Below, in pieces: positions 50,765 through 59,056 of a DNA stretch of 64,000 nt. The stretch spans positions 1-64,000 of the forward strand of contig JBGAPI010000031.1 of NCBI GenBank assembly GCA_044221335.1, in the 5' to 3' direction. A program made the position numbers and the translations under genes. Position 1 is the first letter of the stretch; every line of letters starts with the position of its first letter. The notes beneath the pieces were generated by a model. It was not told the origin of the DNA, ran no database searches, and was given only the letters and a program-made list of their open reading frames with translations. This DNA is from JBGAPI01 sp044221335. Lineage in GTDB: Bacteria; Pseudomonadota; Gammaproteobacteria; Xanthomonadales; Ahniellaceae.

Positions 50765-51553
50765 CTACGCTCCGACAAACACCGGCGCGCGCTTCTCGAC
50801 GAACGCCGCCAGCGCCTCCGCCGCGTCCTTGCTGTGCAGCACCGGAATCAGTGCGGGAAACATCGCCGCGATCGCCGCCGCGTCGCCCTGCTGCTGCGCC
50901 AGCCGCGCGCTGGCGAGCGCCGCCTGCACGCCGAGCGGCGCCATCGATGCGATCCGTTCGGCGATCGCCCGCGCGCGCTCGACCTGCTCGCCGGGCTCGA
51001 CCAGTTCCTGCACGAAGCCGATTCGATACGCCTCGGCGCCGTCGATCTCCACGCCGCCGAGGATGATCTTCATCGCGTGCCCCCAGCCGACGTTCCGCAT
51101 CAGCCGCACGGTCGCGCCGCCGCAGGGAAAAAAGCCGCGCAGCACCTCGAGCTGGGCGAAGCGCGCGTCGCGCGCCGCCACCCGGACGTCGGCCGCCAGC
51201 ATCAGCTCCATCGCGACGGTGAACGAGGCGCCCTGTGCCGCGACGACGACCGGCTTGCGCACCCGCCGCGCCTCGTCGAGCCCGAACGGCTCCAGTGCAC
51301 CGTCCGGCAGATCGACCATCTTGCCCTGCGCCAGCACCGGTGCCCACTGCGGCAGGTCGAGACCGGCGGTGAAGTGCGGGCCGTCGCCGTAGACGAGCCC
51401 CGCACGGAGCCCGGGATCGCGGTCGAGCTCGCCGTAGGCCTCGGCCAGCGCGATATAGGTGTCGGTGCCGAACGCGTTGCGCTTGGCGACCCGGGTGAAG
51501 GCCATCTCCAGCACGTGGCCGCGTCGTTCGACGCGCAGTCCGCTGTCACTCAT
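50765..51553 (-). CDS. Enoyl-CoA hydratase/isomerase family protein
   Basis: 262 residues of the crotonase family. The oxyanion-hole segment reads GPHFTAGLDL and the second GFFPCGGATVRL. The first catalytic Glu position is kept (QLEVLRG), but at the position of the second hydratase Glu (rat Glu164) the sequence is AMKII, that is Lys. The protein may therefore be an isomerase, a hydrolase-type member or a divergent hydratase. It is divergent from a TetR regulator only 25-43 bp away, which probably controls it. Confidence 0.88.
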   Translation of the reverse strand: MSDSGLRVERRGHVLEMAFTRVAKRNAFGTDTYIALAEAYGELDRDPGLRAGLVYGDGPHFTAGLDLPQWAPVLAQGKMVDLPDGALEPFGLDEARRVRKPVVVAAQGASFTVAMELMLAADVRVAARDARFAQLEVLRGFFPCGGATVRLMRNVGWGHAMKIILGGVEIDGAEAYRIGFVQELVEPGEQVERARAIAERIASMAPLGVQAALASARLAQQQGDAAAIAAMFPALIPVLHSKDAAEALAAFVEKRAPVFVGA

Positions 51554-51578
51554 CGCGTGCTCCGGTTACCATGCCGTT

Positions 51579-51605
51579 ATGAGTCATTCTTCGAAAATGA
51601 ATCAT
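51579..51605. promoter_or_regulatory. Twin ATGANTCAT palindromes
   Basis: ATGAGTCAT (51579-51587) and ATGAATCAT (51597-51605) are two 9-bp palindromes 18 bp apart, in the short divergent region between the crotonase and TetR genes and overlapping the TetR start. TetR-family regulators often bind such twin sites and control their own promoter. Confidence 0.5.
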
Positions 51606-52280
51606 ACGACCGTAGGACCGGCGTCCACAAGCCGGGCACGCACGCCTCGGGCCGCCTCACGCTCTCCTGGCCCGCGAGCGCCGTCGCAGGCGCCGCCGGC
51701 CTCGGAAACCCGCCGCAACCGCGGTGGACTCCCGCAGGCCAATCGCGAGGACGTGCTGGCGCTGGCACGGCGCCGCTGGCTGCGCGGCGAACGCGCCGAC
51801 GTCGGCGCACTGGCCGAAGCGACTGGCCTTGGTCGCGCGACCCTGTTCCGCTGGTTCGGTACGCGCGAAGCGCTGCACGGCGAACTGCTGTGGTCGGCCT
51901 ACGCCCCGCTGCTCGCCGAACTGGCGACGCGCGGCCGCGGACGGGGCGCCCGGCGGATCCTCGCGGTGGTGCGGACGATGATGGAGCGGATCCGCGCCTT
52001 CGCGCCGCTGATGCGCTGGCTCGACCGCGACCCGGCCTATGCGCTCGGCATCATTTCCTCGCGCGCGAGCCCGATCCAGGCACGGACGGTCGCGTGGGTG
52101 GAAGCGCTGATCGCCGAGGAGATCGCGGCGGGCACCCTGCGGCCGCCGCTGAAGACCGCGACGCTCGCCTACACCCTCGTGCGGATCGTCGAGTCCTTCC
52201 TCTACGGCCGCTTCATCGCCGACCGCGACGACGATCCGCGCGAGGCGCTCGCGGCGATCAAGGTGCTGCTCGGCGCGTAG
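51597..52280 (+). CDS. TetR-family regulator (QsdR-like)
   Basis: About 227 residues. The TetR helix-turn-helix lies at about 65-92 (ADVGALAEATGLGRATLFRWFGTREALHGELLW), and the C-terminal domain (LDRDPAYALGIISSRASPIQARTVAWVEALI) matches the QsdR group as I recall it. The N-terminal 45 residues are Pro/Arg/Ser-rich and probably disordered. The start could be ATG 51579 or 51597. It is divergent from the crotonase-like gene, its likely target together with the downstream acyl-CoA dehydrogenase. The TAG stop opens a REP. Confidence 0.85.
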   Translation: MNHTTVGPASTSRARTPRAASRSPGPRAPSQAPPASETRRNRGGLPQANREDVLALARRRWLRGERADVGALAEATGLGRATLFRWFGTREALHGELLWSAYAPLLAELATRGRGRGARRILAVVRTMMERIRAFAPLMRWLDRDPAYALGIISSRASPIQARTVAWVEALIAEEIAAGTLRPPLKTATLAYTLVRIVESFLYGRFIADRDDDPREALAAIKVLLGA

Positions 52281-52297
52281 GGCGGGACCTGCCCGCC
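52277..52297 (+). repeat. REP palindrome overlapping a stop codon
   Basis: TAGGGCGGGACCTGCCCGCC from 52278, where the TAG is the TetR stop. The stretch up to 52541 has no convincing gene. Confidence 0.8.
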
Positions 52298-52541
52298 CTT
52301 GCCGCCGCCCTCGGGACGATACGCAGCACTCCCCCCGAGCAGCGCCGGCCTCGCGATCGCGCGCGCTGCCCGTCCGCGACCTCGTCTCCGACCGCACGCC
52401 CGCCGGGCGACCCGCAGGCAACCCACCGTAGCCCCCGCGTCGACTCGCGCGGGCTGACACGTCGAACGCGGTGATGCACGATACGGTGCCGATGAGCCTC
52501 GGCGTAGCCTGCCGACGCGATGCCCGCCGGGAGATCCCTGA

Positions 52542-52940
52542 ATGTACGTCCCGAGCCCGCTCGCCGCCCTCGTCTATGTCGGCATCAAGGCGATCGGCTA
52601 CGCCGCCGCTGCCGGCCTGCTCAATGTCCGTTTCGACCAGGACGCATCGCCGCTGGCCGTCTCCGCGACCAAGATCGCACTCGGCTTCTGCGCGGGCATG
52701 GCGGCCCTCTTCCTGTCGCTGCTGCTGTTCGGCGACCACGCGCCGGTCGCCGCGGTGCTCGCCGTCGCGCTGCCGTTCCGTCTCGCCGCCTGGGACGTCC
52801 TCTTGCGAAGGTTCTATTCGCTCGAACGGGGAACACGGCTGGCCACCGCCGCTGCAGGCACCGGTTGGTCGTACGCGCTCGACCTGGCGATGGCCGGCGT
52901 CTATCGCTTCGTGCCGGGAATGGTGATTCCCTGGTGTTGA
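52542..52940 (+). CDS. Small membrane protein, hypothetical
   Basis: 132 residues from ATG 52542 with GGGAGATCC upstream. About three helices: 8-27 (AALVYVGIKAIGYAAAAGLL), 42-65 (ATKIALGFCAGMAALFLSLLLF) and 70-88. A C-terminal part (GTGWSYALDLAMAGVYRFVPGMVIPW) forms a further hydrophobic segment. No family was recognised. It converges with the next gene, with 15 bp between stops. Confidence 0.7.
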   Translation: MYVPSPLAALVYVGIKAIGYAAAAGLLNVRFDQDASPLAVSATKIALGFCAGMAALFLSLLLFGDHAPVAAVLAVALPFRLAAWDVLLRRFYSLERGTRLATAAAGTGWSYALDLAMAGVYRFVPGMVIPWC

Positions 52941-52955
52941 CGTGCAGGGCGCAAC

Positions 52956-53531
52956 CTAAGGGTTGGCGATGGCGGCGTTGAGGTTCGACTTCGCGTTCTC
53001 TCGCCACAGCTGAGCGACCGCGACCCCGTGCATGACGGCCATCAGCGGTGGGATCCACAGCGTGGAAGGCGCCGCCAGCATCTGCGCCAGGGTCGCCAGC
53101 ACCGGCATCCCGATGCCGAGCGTCCAGTAGCCGCGGCTGCGGTACAGCCAGCCGTAGCCCAGGAAATGCGAGCCGAACAGCACGCCCATCGCGAACGGCA
53201 CCAGCGTCGGATCGCTCCGGTAGACGACGATCAGTACCGGCCAGAACGCGAACTGGCTGAAGTTGAAGATCATCCCGACCTTCGCCAGCGGCGACTTGTC
53301 GAACAGATCGCCGCCGAGGGCGCGGGTGATCGCGTAGCCGATCGGGAACACCAGGCCGGTGGCGAAGAACGCGAGCAGTGCGGCGGTCGCCGGGGCGCGG
53401 GTCGCTTCCAGGGTGGCGAAGGCGAGCCAGAACATGAGGCCGGCGATCGGCATGCCGAGGCCGCGCCGGGTGGCGACCGCCATGCGGTCGCGTTCGTGGT
53501 CCAGGGCGAGTTGGAAGGGAGAGTGGTTCAT
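52956..53531 (-). CDS. Integral membrane protein, hypothetical
   Basis: 191 residues from ATG 53531 (MNHSPFQLALDHERDRMAVATRRGLG). About six helices, with conserved-looking Trp/Phe/Gly patterns (PIAGLMFWLAFATLE, FATGLVFPIGYAITRALGGDLF, FNFSQFAFWPVLIVVYR). The spacing resembles a small family of YgaE/DUF7010-like membrane proteins, but I cannot assign a function. The region 53532-53745 upstream contains a CRP-like site. Confidence 0.7.
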   Translation of the reverse strand: MNHSPFQLALDHERDRMAVATRRGLGMPIAGLMFWLAFATLEATRAPATAALLAFFATGLVFPIGYAITRALGGDLFDKSPLAKVGMIFNFSQFAFWPVLIVVYRSDPTLVPFAMGVLFGSHFLGYGWLYRSRGYWTLGIGMPVLATLAQMLAAPSTLWIPPLMAVMHGVAVAQLWRENAKSNLNAAIANP

Positions 53532-53606
53532 CGTGTCCTCCGGGTCGTTGAGGACAGAGTGCCGATCGCGCGCAGGACACCGCAGTGGCGCTTTGGAACA
53601 CTTCGA

Positions 53607-53622
53607 GGTGACGGGTGTCACG
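53607..53622. promoter_or_regulatory. CRP/Clp-like half-conserved site
   Basis: GGTGA-CGGGTG-TCACG follows the TGTGA-N6-TCACA pattern with a change at the outer position of each half. It lies 75-90 bp upstream of the membrane-protein start at 53531 (minus strand). Confidence 0.4.
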
Positions 53623-53745
53623 ACGCCTTCCACGAGCGGCCGAAGCCGCGATGCTCTCGATGCGGCAGCCGCTCCCACGGCAGCCGAAGCGAGGAGGACT
53701 TGGCCATCAGGACCGTAGCCCCCTCCCCCAGCAGCCGCTACGGCA

Positions 53746-55191
53746 TCACGCGCGCTCGGTGCCGCCCACCGTCATGCCATCGACCCGCAGCGTCGGCTGC
53801 CCGACGCCCACCGGCACACTCTGGCCATCCTTCCCGCACACGCCGACGCCGCGATCCAGCGCGAGGTCGTTGCCGATCATCGACACCCGGGTGAGAGCCT
53901 CGGGGCCGCTGCCGATCAGGGTCGCACCCTTCACCGGACGGGTGACCTTGCCGTCTTCGATCAGGTAGGCCTCGCTGGCGGAGAACACGAACTTGCCGTT
54001 GGTGATGTCGACCTGGCCGCCCTCGAAGTTGACGGCATAGAGGCCGCGCTTCACCGAGCGGATGATCTCCGCCGGATCATGCTGGCCGGGGCGCATGTAG
54101 GTATTGGTCATCCGCGGCATCGGCAGGTGCGCGAAGGACTCGCGGCGGCCATTGCCGGTCGGTGCCACGCCCATCAGCGCGGCATTCATCCGGTCCTGCA
54201 TGTAGCCCACGAGGATGCCGTCCTCGATCAGCGTCGTGCAGCGGGTCGGCGTGCCCTCGTCGTCGATCGACAGTGAGCCGCGACGTTCCGCCAGCGTGCC
54301 GTCGTCGACCACGGTGACCCCCTTCGCGGCGACCCGCTGGCCGAGCCGGCCGCTGAACGCCGACAGCCCCTTGCGGTTGAAGTCGCCCTCGAGGCCATGG
54401 CCGACCGCCTCGTGCAGCAGCACGCCGGGCCATCCCGGGCCGAGCACCACGGTCATCGTTCCGGCCGGCGCCTCGCCGGCCTCGAGATTGACCAGCGCCT
54501 GCCGCACCGCCTCGCGCGCATGGGCGCGGAGCTCGTCGGCATCGATCAGTCGCGCCAGCGTGTAGCGGCCACCGCCGCCGGCGCTGGCGCGCTCGCGCCG
54601 GCCCTTGGACTCGACGATCACCGAGACGTTGCAGCGCACCAGCGGCCGCACGTCGCCGATCGGCGCCGCGTCGCTGGCGGCGATCAGCACATGCTCGTGC
54701 ACCGCGGCGACCGAGAGCATCACCTGCGCCACCCGGGGGTCGAGCGAGCGTGCGTAGGCGTCGATCTCGCGCAGCCAGTCGACCTTGCGCTCGGTCGCGA
54801 CCGACTCGATCGGATCGATCGCGCCGTACAGGGGCTGGATCACGCGGCGATCGCCGAGCGCGACCGCGTTGCTGTCGCCGGACTTCGCGATCGCTCGCGC
54901 GGAACGCGCCGCCAGCAGCAACTCGGGCAGGACGATGTCGTCGGAGTAGGCGAAGCCGGTCTTGTCGCCGGCAACCGCGCGCACGCCGACGCCGCGCTCG
55001 ATCGAGTGCACGCCGTCCTTGACGATGCCGTCCTCGAGGGCCCAGGACTCGTAGCGGCTGGACTGGAAGTACAGGTCGCCGCGCGCGACGCCGCGGCCCA
55101 GCAGTTCGCCCAGCACCGGCTCGAGGTCGCCGGCGGCGAGGCCGGTCGGAGCCAGCAGGGTGGCGCTGGCGATGTTCGTGGTTTCGGTCAC
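53746..55191 (-). CDS. tldD: Metalloprotease TldD
   Basis: 481 residues with a GTG start at 55191, just behind the yhdP stop; AAAGGA inside the yhdP end is the ribosome-binding site. The zinc motif HEAVGH (260-265) is the HExxxH form of TldD. TldD with TldE/PmbA degrades unfolded or precursor peptides, including microcin B17 and other RiPP leaders, and acts on CcdA. No tldE (pmbA) is in the window. The second half with GNGRRESFAHLPMPRMTNTYM is also characteristic. Cytoplasmic. Confidence 0.95.
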   Translation of the reverse strand: MTETTNIASATLLAPTGLAAGDLEPVLGELLGRGVARGDLYFQSSRYESWALEDGIVKDGVHSIERGVGVRAVAGDKTGFAYSDDIVLPELLLAARSARAIAKSGDSNAVALGDRRVIQPLYGAIDPIESVATERKVDWLREIDAYARSLDPRVAQVMLSVAAVHEHVLIAASDAAPIGDVRPLVRCNVSVIVESKGRRERASAGGGGRYTLARLIDADELRAHAREAVRQALVNLEAGEAPAGTMTVVLGPGWPGVLLHEAVGHGLEGDFNRKGLSAFSGRLGQRVAAKGVTVVDDGTLAERRGSLSIDDEGTPTRCTTLIEDGILVGYMQDRMNAALMGVAPTGNGRRESFAHLPMPRMTNTYMRPGQHDPAEIIRSVKRGLYAVNFEGGQVDITNGKFVFSASEAYLIEDGKVTRPVKGATLIGSGPEALTRVSMIGNDLALDRGVGVCGKDGQSVPVGVGQPTLRVDGMTVGGTERA

Positions 55192-55195
55192 GCGT

Positions 55196-58100
55196 TCATC
55201 CTTTCTGTGCCGGCGGTGGCGCGGTGGTGCCGGACGGTGGAGTCTTCTCTTTCGCCACCAGTGCGACGTTGGGCTTGTCCCAGCTGCCGGTGACCTTGTA
55301 CTTCGCACGGCCGGTCTGCGGCATCACGCTGCCGAGCACGAGGCCCGCCGCCGCGCCGATCGGCCCGCCGGTCAACGCGCCGACGACCGGAAGCACGCTG
55401 CCGGTGCGCGGCGTGACCTCGATGTCCTGATCGTAGTCGCGGGCGGCGAGACCGGTGCGACCGCGCACCGAGATGTCGGCCGCCGGCCCCTTCAGCTCGA
55501 GATCCGCCGTGAAGGCGTTGCCGTGCTGCAGGTCGAAGGTGGCGTCGATCTGGTCGAAGGCAAGACCGGTCTTGAAGAAGTCGGAGAAGTCGAGCGACAG
55601 CCGCCGCGGCAGTGCCTGGATGCTGAACAGGCCGAACAGGCGTCCGGCACCGGGATCGACCTCGAGCACGCGGCCCTTGCCGATCCGCGCGGTCAACTTG
55701 CCGTCGATCAGCGGCAGCGCGAACGCGCCGGGCGCGCCGGCCCAGCTGCCGTCGACGCCGGCCAGGGTCGGTCCGCCGTCGACGATGCCGGCATAGCCGA
55801 ACGCCGACAGCATGTGGCCGAGGTTCTCCGCGCTGACGTCGATCCGGAAGGCCGAGCTCTCGTGGCCGTCGACCAGGGTCCAGTCGCCCTTGGCGTCGAG
55901 GCTGAAGTCGGGCGAGCGCGAGCTGAAATTGTCGACGCGCAGGCCGTGCGCGATCGGGAAGGTCTCGATCCGGGTCGCGCCGAAGCGGGCCTTGCCGAGC
56001 ACCAGTTCATCGACCTGCACGTGCAGCACCGGCAGCAGCGCGGGGTCGATGCCGCTCTTCTCGACCACCGGCGCCTTGCCCGGCGCGGTCGGCGGCGCCT
56101 CCGGGAAGGTGAGCCGGCTGAACTTCGCGGTCACCCCGCGCGCGACGTCGACGCCACCGGGCAGGTCGATGCTGCCCGCGAGCGCGGCGCCGTCGAGCTC
56201 GAGGTGGGTGTCGCCGTTGGAGACCAGCCGAACGCGGGTGTCGGCGAAGCGCTTGCCCATCACCTCGAGCTGGCCGACACCGAGGTCCGCGTCGATCGGC
56301 CCGCCGCCGCTGCCGCCCTTCATCGACGCGAAGCCGGCGAGATCGAGCGTGGGGGCGACGCCGCGGATGCGCATGCCGGCGGCCGGCAGCTCCGGGATCG
56401 TGGCGTTGCCGAACGCGATCGCGGCGCGCAGGGTCTCGCCCGCGGCCGGCAGCTTCAGGTCGGCGCGCAGCAGATCGTCGAGCACCAGCGAGCCGCGAGC
56501 GGCCGACAGCGGCAGGTCGAAGCGCACGGTGGTTCCCCAGCGCGCCGCGGCCGCCTTGTTCAGCGGCGCGGGCAGGTCCATCGCGGTGCCGACCAGGTCG
56601 GAGGACAGCGCGACGGTCTGCCTGCTGGCGCCGTCGGTGGCGCCGGCGACCGAGCTCACGACCACGTCCCAGCTGGACTTTCCGGTCAACGCGGACGACC
56701 AGCTCTCCGGCAGGACGTCCCCGAAAATCTCGTTCGGCGTGTACTGGCCGGTGAATTTCGCCTCGAACTCCTTGCCGCCGCCGGTGACGAAAGGACCGCT
56801 CGCGAGCGTGAGCTTCGTCGGCTCGCCGCGGAAACTGCCGCTCAGGCTGTCGGCGCCGAAGCCCCGTTCGTTGAACCGGAGATCGCCGTTGGCCTTCTCG
56901 AACAGCAGCTTGTAGCGCTCCATCGAAAGGTCGGCATCGGTCAGGGTCCCGCGTCCGTCCACCGTCGTGTCGCCGCCGTTCTGGCGAAGCGGGATGCCGA
57001 GGTTGACGTCGACGGCGAGGCGGCCGCCGATGTGCAGGTCGTCGATGTAGCGCGACAGGCGCGCATGCAGGCTGGACTGGCGCAGGACATCGAGCATGCG
57101 GTCGCCCGCGCCGCTGCCGTGGACGGCGAGCGTCAGCGACGCGTCGTGGAAATCGTCGATCTTCGCGCTGGACTGCTCGATGCGGTTGTCGAGCAGGGTG
57201 GCCTCGTCGAGCGCGACGCTCATGCCGTTGTCGACGAAGTCGGCGGTGGCGTCGATCAGGTGCGCATGCGGCCAGGACGGATTGAAGTTGAGGTCGACGT
57301 TGGCGAGTTTCGTCCAGGCCTCGAAGCGACCCTCGTTGCCCTTGAACGGCCAGTCGTCGAGGTCGCCGTGGAAGATCGCGTGCGCCTCCGGGATGCTGCC
57401 GCTGACGAGGCCACGATCGAGCCAGTTGCGGATCCGCTCCGACATCACGTTGAGCGGCCAGAACTGCTTGGCGACGTTGACGTCGCCGGCCTGCAGGTCG
57501 AGGCTGGCATCGAGCGTGGGCTGCTCGCGGTCGGGATCGAACCACAGGCTGGCACGACCCTGCACGGCGAACGCGCCGCCATCGAGATCGAGCCCGGTCG
57601 CCTCGATCCGCGCGCCATTGCCGGCATTCACCAGGGCGAGGTCGCCGGCCTTCCAGCGGGCGCGGATCGGCTGGCGGAAGGTGCGGCGATAGTCGAACAC
57701 CAGCTCGGAACCGGCACTCGGGGAGAACACCAGCGCCTCGGCGTCGCCGAGCAGGCGACCGGACAGCCCGGACAGGCCGGGCGACTTCAAGCCCGGGCGG
57801 AACGCGAGCCCCTCGAGGTCGGCCTCGATCAGGTCGCGACCGCCGCGCTCGGCAAGGAGATTGCGGATCGCGCCGTGCGGCGCGCTCTCGAACAGGAACA
57901 GGCGCAGCGAGGGCGGCAGCTCCGGCACCAGTGCCGCCAGCGGCGCCAGCGCGTCGATGGCGAGACGCGGCGCGCTGACCTTCCAGCTCTTGCCCTCGGC
58001 ATCGAGGTCGACGTGCAGCGCCACCGCCGGCTCACCGCTGCGATCCGGGTTGCGCCACTCCATCAGGTCGCCGCTCCAGTCGCCGTCGGCGCCGCGCCGG

Positions 58101-59008
58101 GCCGCCATCGACACCCGGCAGGTCGGGATGTAGGCGCGCGGCTCGATGCGGTCGCCATCGCTGAAGGTCACCGGCTCGGCGCCGGCCAGCACCAGGCCGT
58201 CGCCCTGCGACTCGACGCGGAGGTCGATGCCGTCCGGCGACCAGTCGACCCAGGCCTCGCCGGTCAGGGTGCCGGCAAGGGCGTGGATGCCGTTGAACGG
58301 CGCGGCACCGATCCAGCGGTGCGGCTCCATGCCGCGGCCACTGACGTAGCACTTGCCGCGCTGGTCGTGGCTCTCGCAGGCGACCGCCACCGGCGGCGTA
58401 TTGTCGGCGAGGTGCAGGAGGGCGCCGAAGCGATGCTTGCGGCCGTCGTTCAGGATGCGCAGGTCCACCCGGTCCAGCCGGAGGTCGCGGCCGCTGACCT
58501 CGTCGGCGAGGTGGACCTTGGCGCCCGACAGCACCACCGCGCCGAGGCGCAGCACGGTATCGGCGCTGCCGTTGTCCTCGTCGCCGCCGCCGGTCAGTCG
58601 GGCGACCTTCCATTCGCCGTCGCGCTTGCGCTCGACATCGAGCTCGACGCCGTCGATGCGGAACTCGATCACGCTGACGCCGTGCTTGGCCCAGGCGTAG
58701 ACGTCGACCGACAGCGCGGCGTGGGCGATGCGGAACGGATCGCCGCCGACCTGCGGGTCGCGCAGGGTGACGTTGTCGAGCTCGAACAGCGGTCCCTGGC
58801 GGCGCCACTGCGCGCGCATCGCGGTGAAGCCGACCTCGCGGTCCAGCACCTTGGAGAGGAACGCGCGCACGTCGTCCGGATGGCTCTCGATCCAGGGCAG
58901 CGCCAGCGCCAGGCCGCCGACCATCAGCGCCATGCCGATCACGGCGATGGCGACGGATGCCTTCAGCCAGCGGACGAGGCGCCGGAACATCGAACGCACT
59001 CGGCTCAC
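55196..59008 (-). CDS. yhdP: YhdP family AsmA-like envelope protein
   Basis: 1270 residues, typical for YhdP. An N-terminal membrane helix (about 16-38) anchors a long beta-rich DUF3971/AsmA-like body that spans the periplasm. YhdP-type proteins carry phospholipids from the inner to the outer membrane. Landmarks are LALPWIESHPDDVRAFLSK near the N-terminus and, toward the end, PRRLSLDFSDFFKTGLAFDQIDATFDL, typical of the family's C-terminal AsmA part. The position between rng and tldD matches other gammaproteobacteria. MSRVRSMFRR offers two Met starts. Confidence 0.93.
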   Translation of the reverse strand: MSRVRSMFRRLVRWLKASVAIAVIGMALMVGGLALALPWIESHPDDVRAFLSKVLDREVGFTAMRAQWRRQGPLFELDNVTLRDPQVGGDPFRIAHAALSVDVYAWAKHGVSVIEFRIDGVELDVERKRDGEWKVARLTGGGDEDNGSADTVLRLGAVVLSGAKVHLADEVSGRDLRLDRVDLRILNDGRKHRFGALLHLADNTPPVAVACESHDQRGKCYVSGRGMEPHRWIGAAPFNGIHALAGTLTGEAWVDWSPDGIDLRVESQGDGLVLAGAEPVTFSDGDRIEPRAYIPTCRVSMAARRGADGDWSGDLMEWRNPDRSGEPAVALHVDLDAEGKSWKVSAPRLAIDALAPLAALVPELPPSLRLFLFESAPHGAIRNLLAERGGRDLIEADLEGLAFRPGLKSPGLSGLSGRLLGDAEALVFSPSAGSELVFDYRRTFRQPIRARWKAGDLALVNAGNGARIEATGLDLDGGAFAVQGRASLWFDPDREQPTLDASLDLQAGDVNVAKQFWPLNVMSERIRNWLDRGLVSGSIPEAHAIFHGDLDDWPFKGNEGRFEAWTKLANVDLNFNPSWPHAHLIDATADFVDNGMSVALDEATLLDNRIEQSSAKIDDFHDASLTLAVHGSGAGDRMLDVLRQSSLHARLSRYIDDLHIGGRLAVDVNLGIPLRQNGGDTTVDGRGTLTDADLSMERYKLLFEKANGDLRFNERGFGADSLSGSFRGEPTKLTLASGPFVTGGGKEFEAKFTGQYTPNEIFGDVLPESWSSALTGKSSWDVVVSSVAGATDGASRQTVALSSDLVGTAMDLPAPLNKAAAARWGTTVRFDLPLSAARGSLVLDDLLRADLKLPAAGETLRAAIAFGNATIPELPAAGMRIRGVAPTLDLAGFASMKGGSGGGPIDADLGVGQLEVMGKRFADTRVRLVSNGDTHLELDGAALAGSIDLPGGVDVARGVTAKFSRLTFPEAPPTAPGKAPVVEKSGIDPALLPVLHVQVDELVLGKARFGATRIETFPIAHGLRVDNFSSRSPDFSLDAKGDWTLVDGHESSAFRIDVSAENLGHMLSAFGYAGIVDGGPTLAGVDGSWAGAPGAFALPLIDGKLTARIGKGRVLEVDPGAGRLFGLFSIQALPRRLSLDFSDFFKTGLAFDQIDATFDLQHGNAFTADLELKGPAADISVRGRTGLAARDYDQDIEVTPRTGSVLPVVGALTGGPIGAAAGLVLGSVMPQTGRAKYKVTGSWDKPNVALVAKEKTPPSGTTAPPPAQKG

Positions 59009-59056
59009 GGACGCAGGACCGCGCGCGGCGACAGGCGCTCGGCGCGAGCGCCGCGG

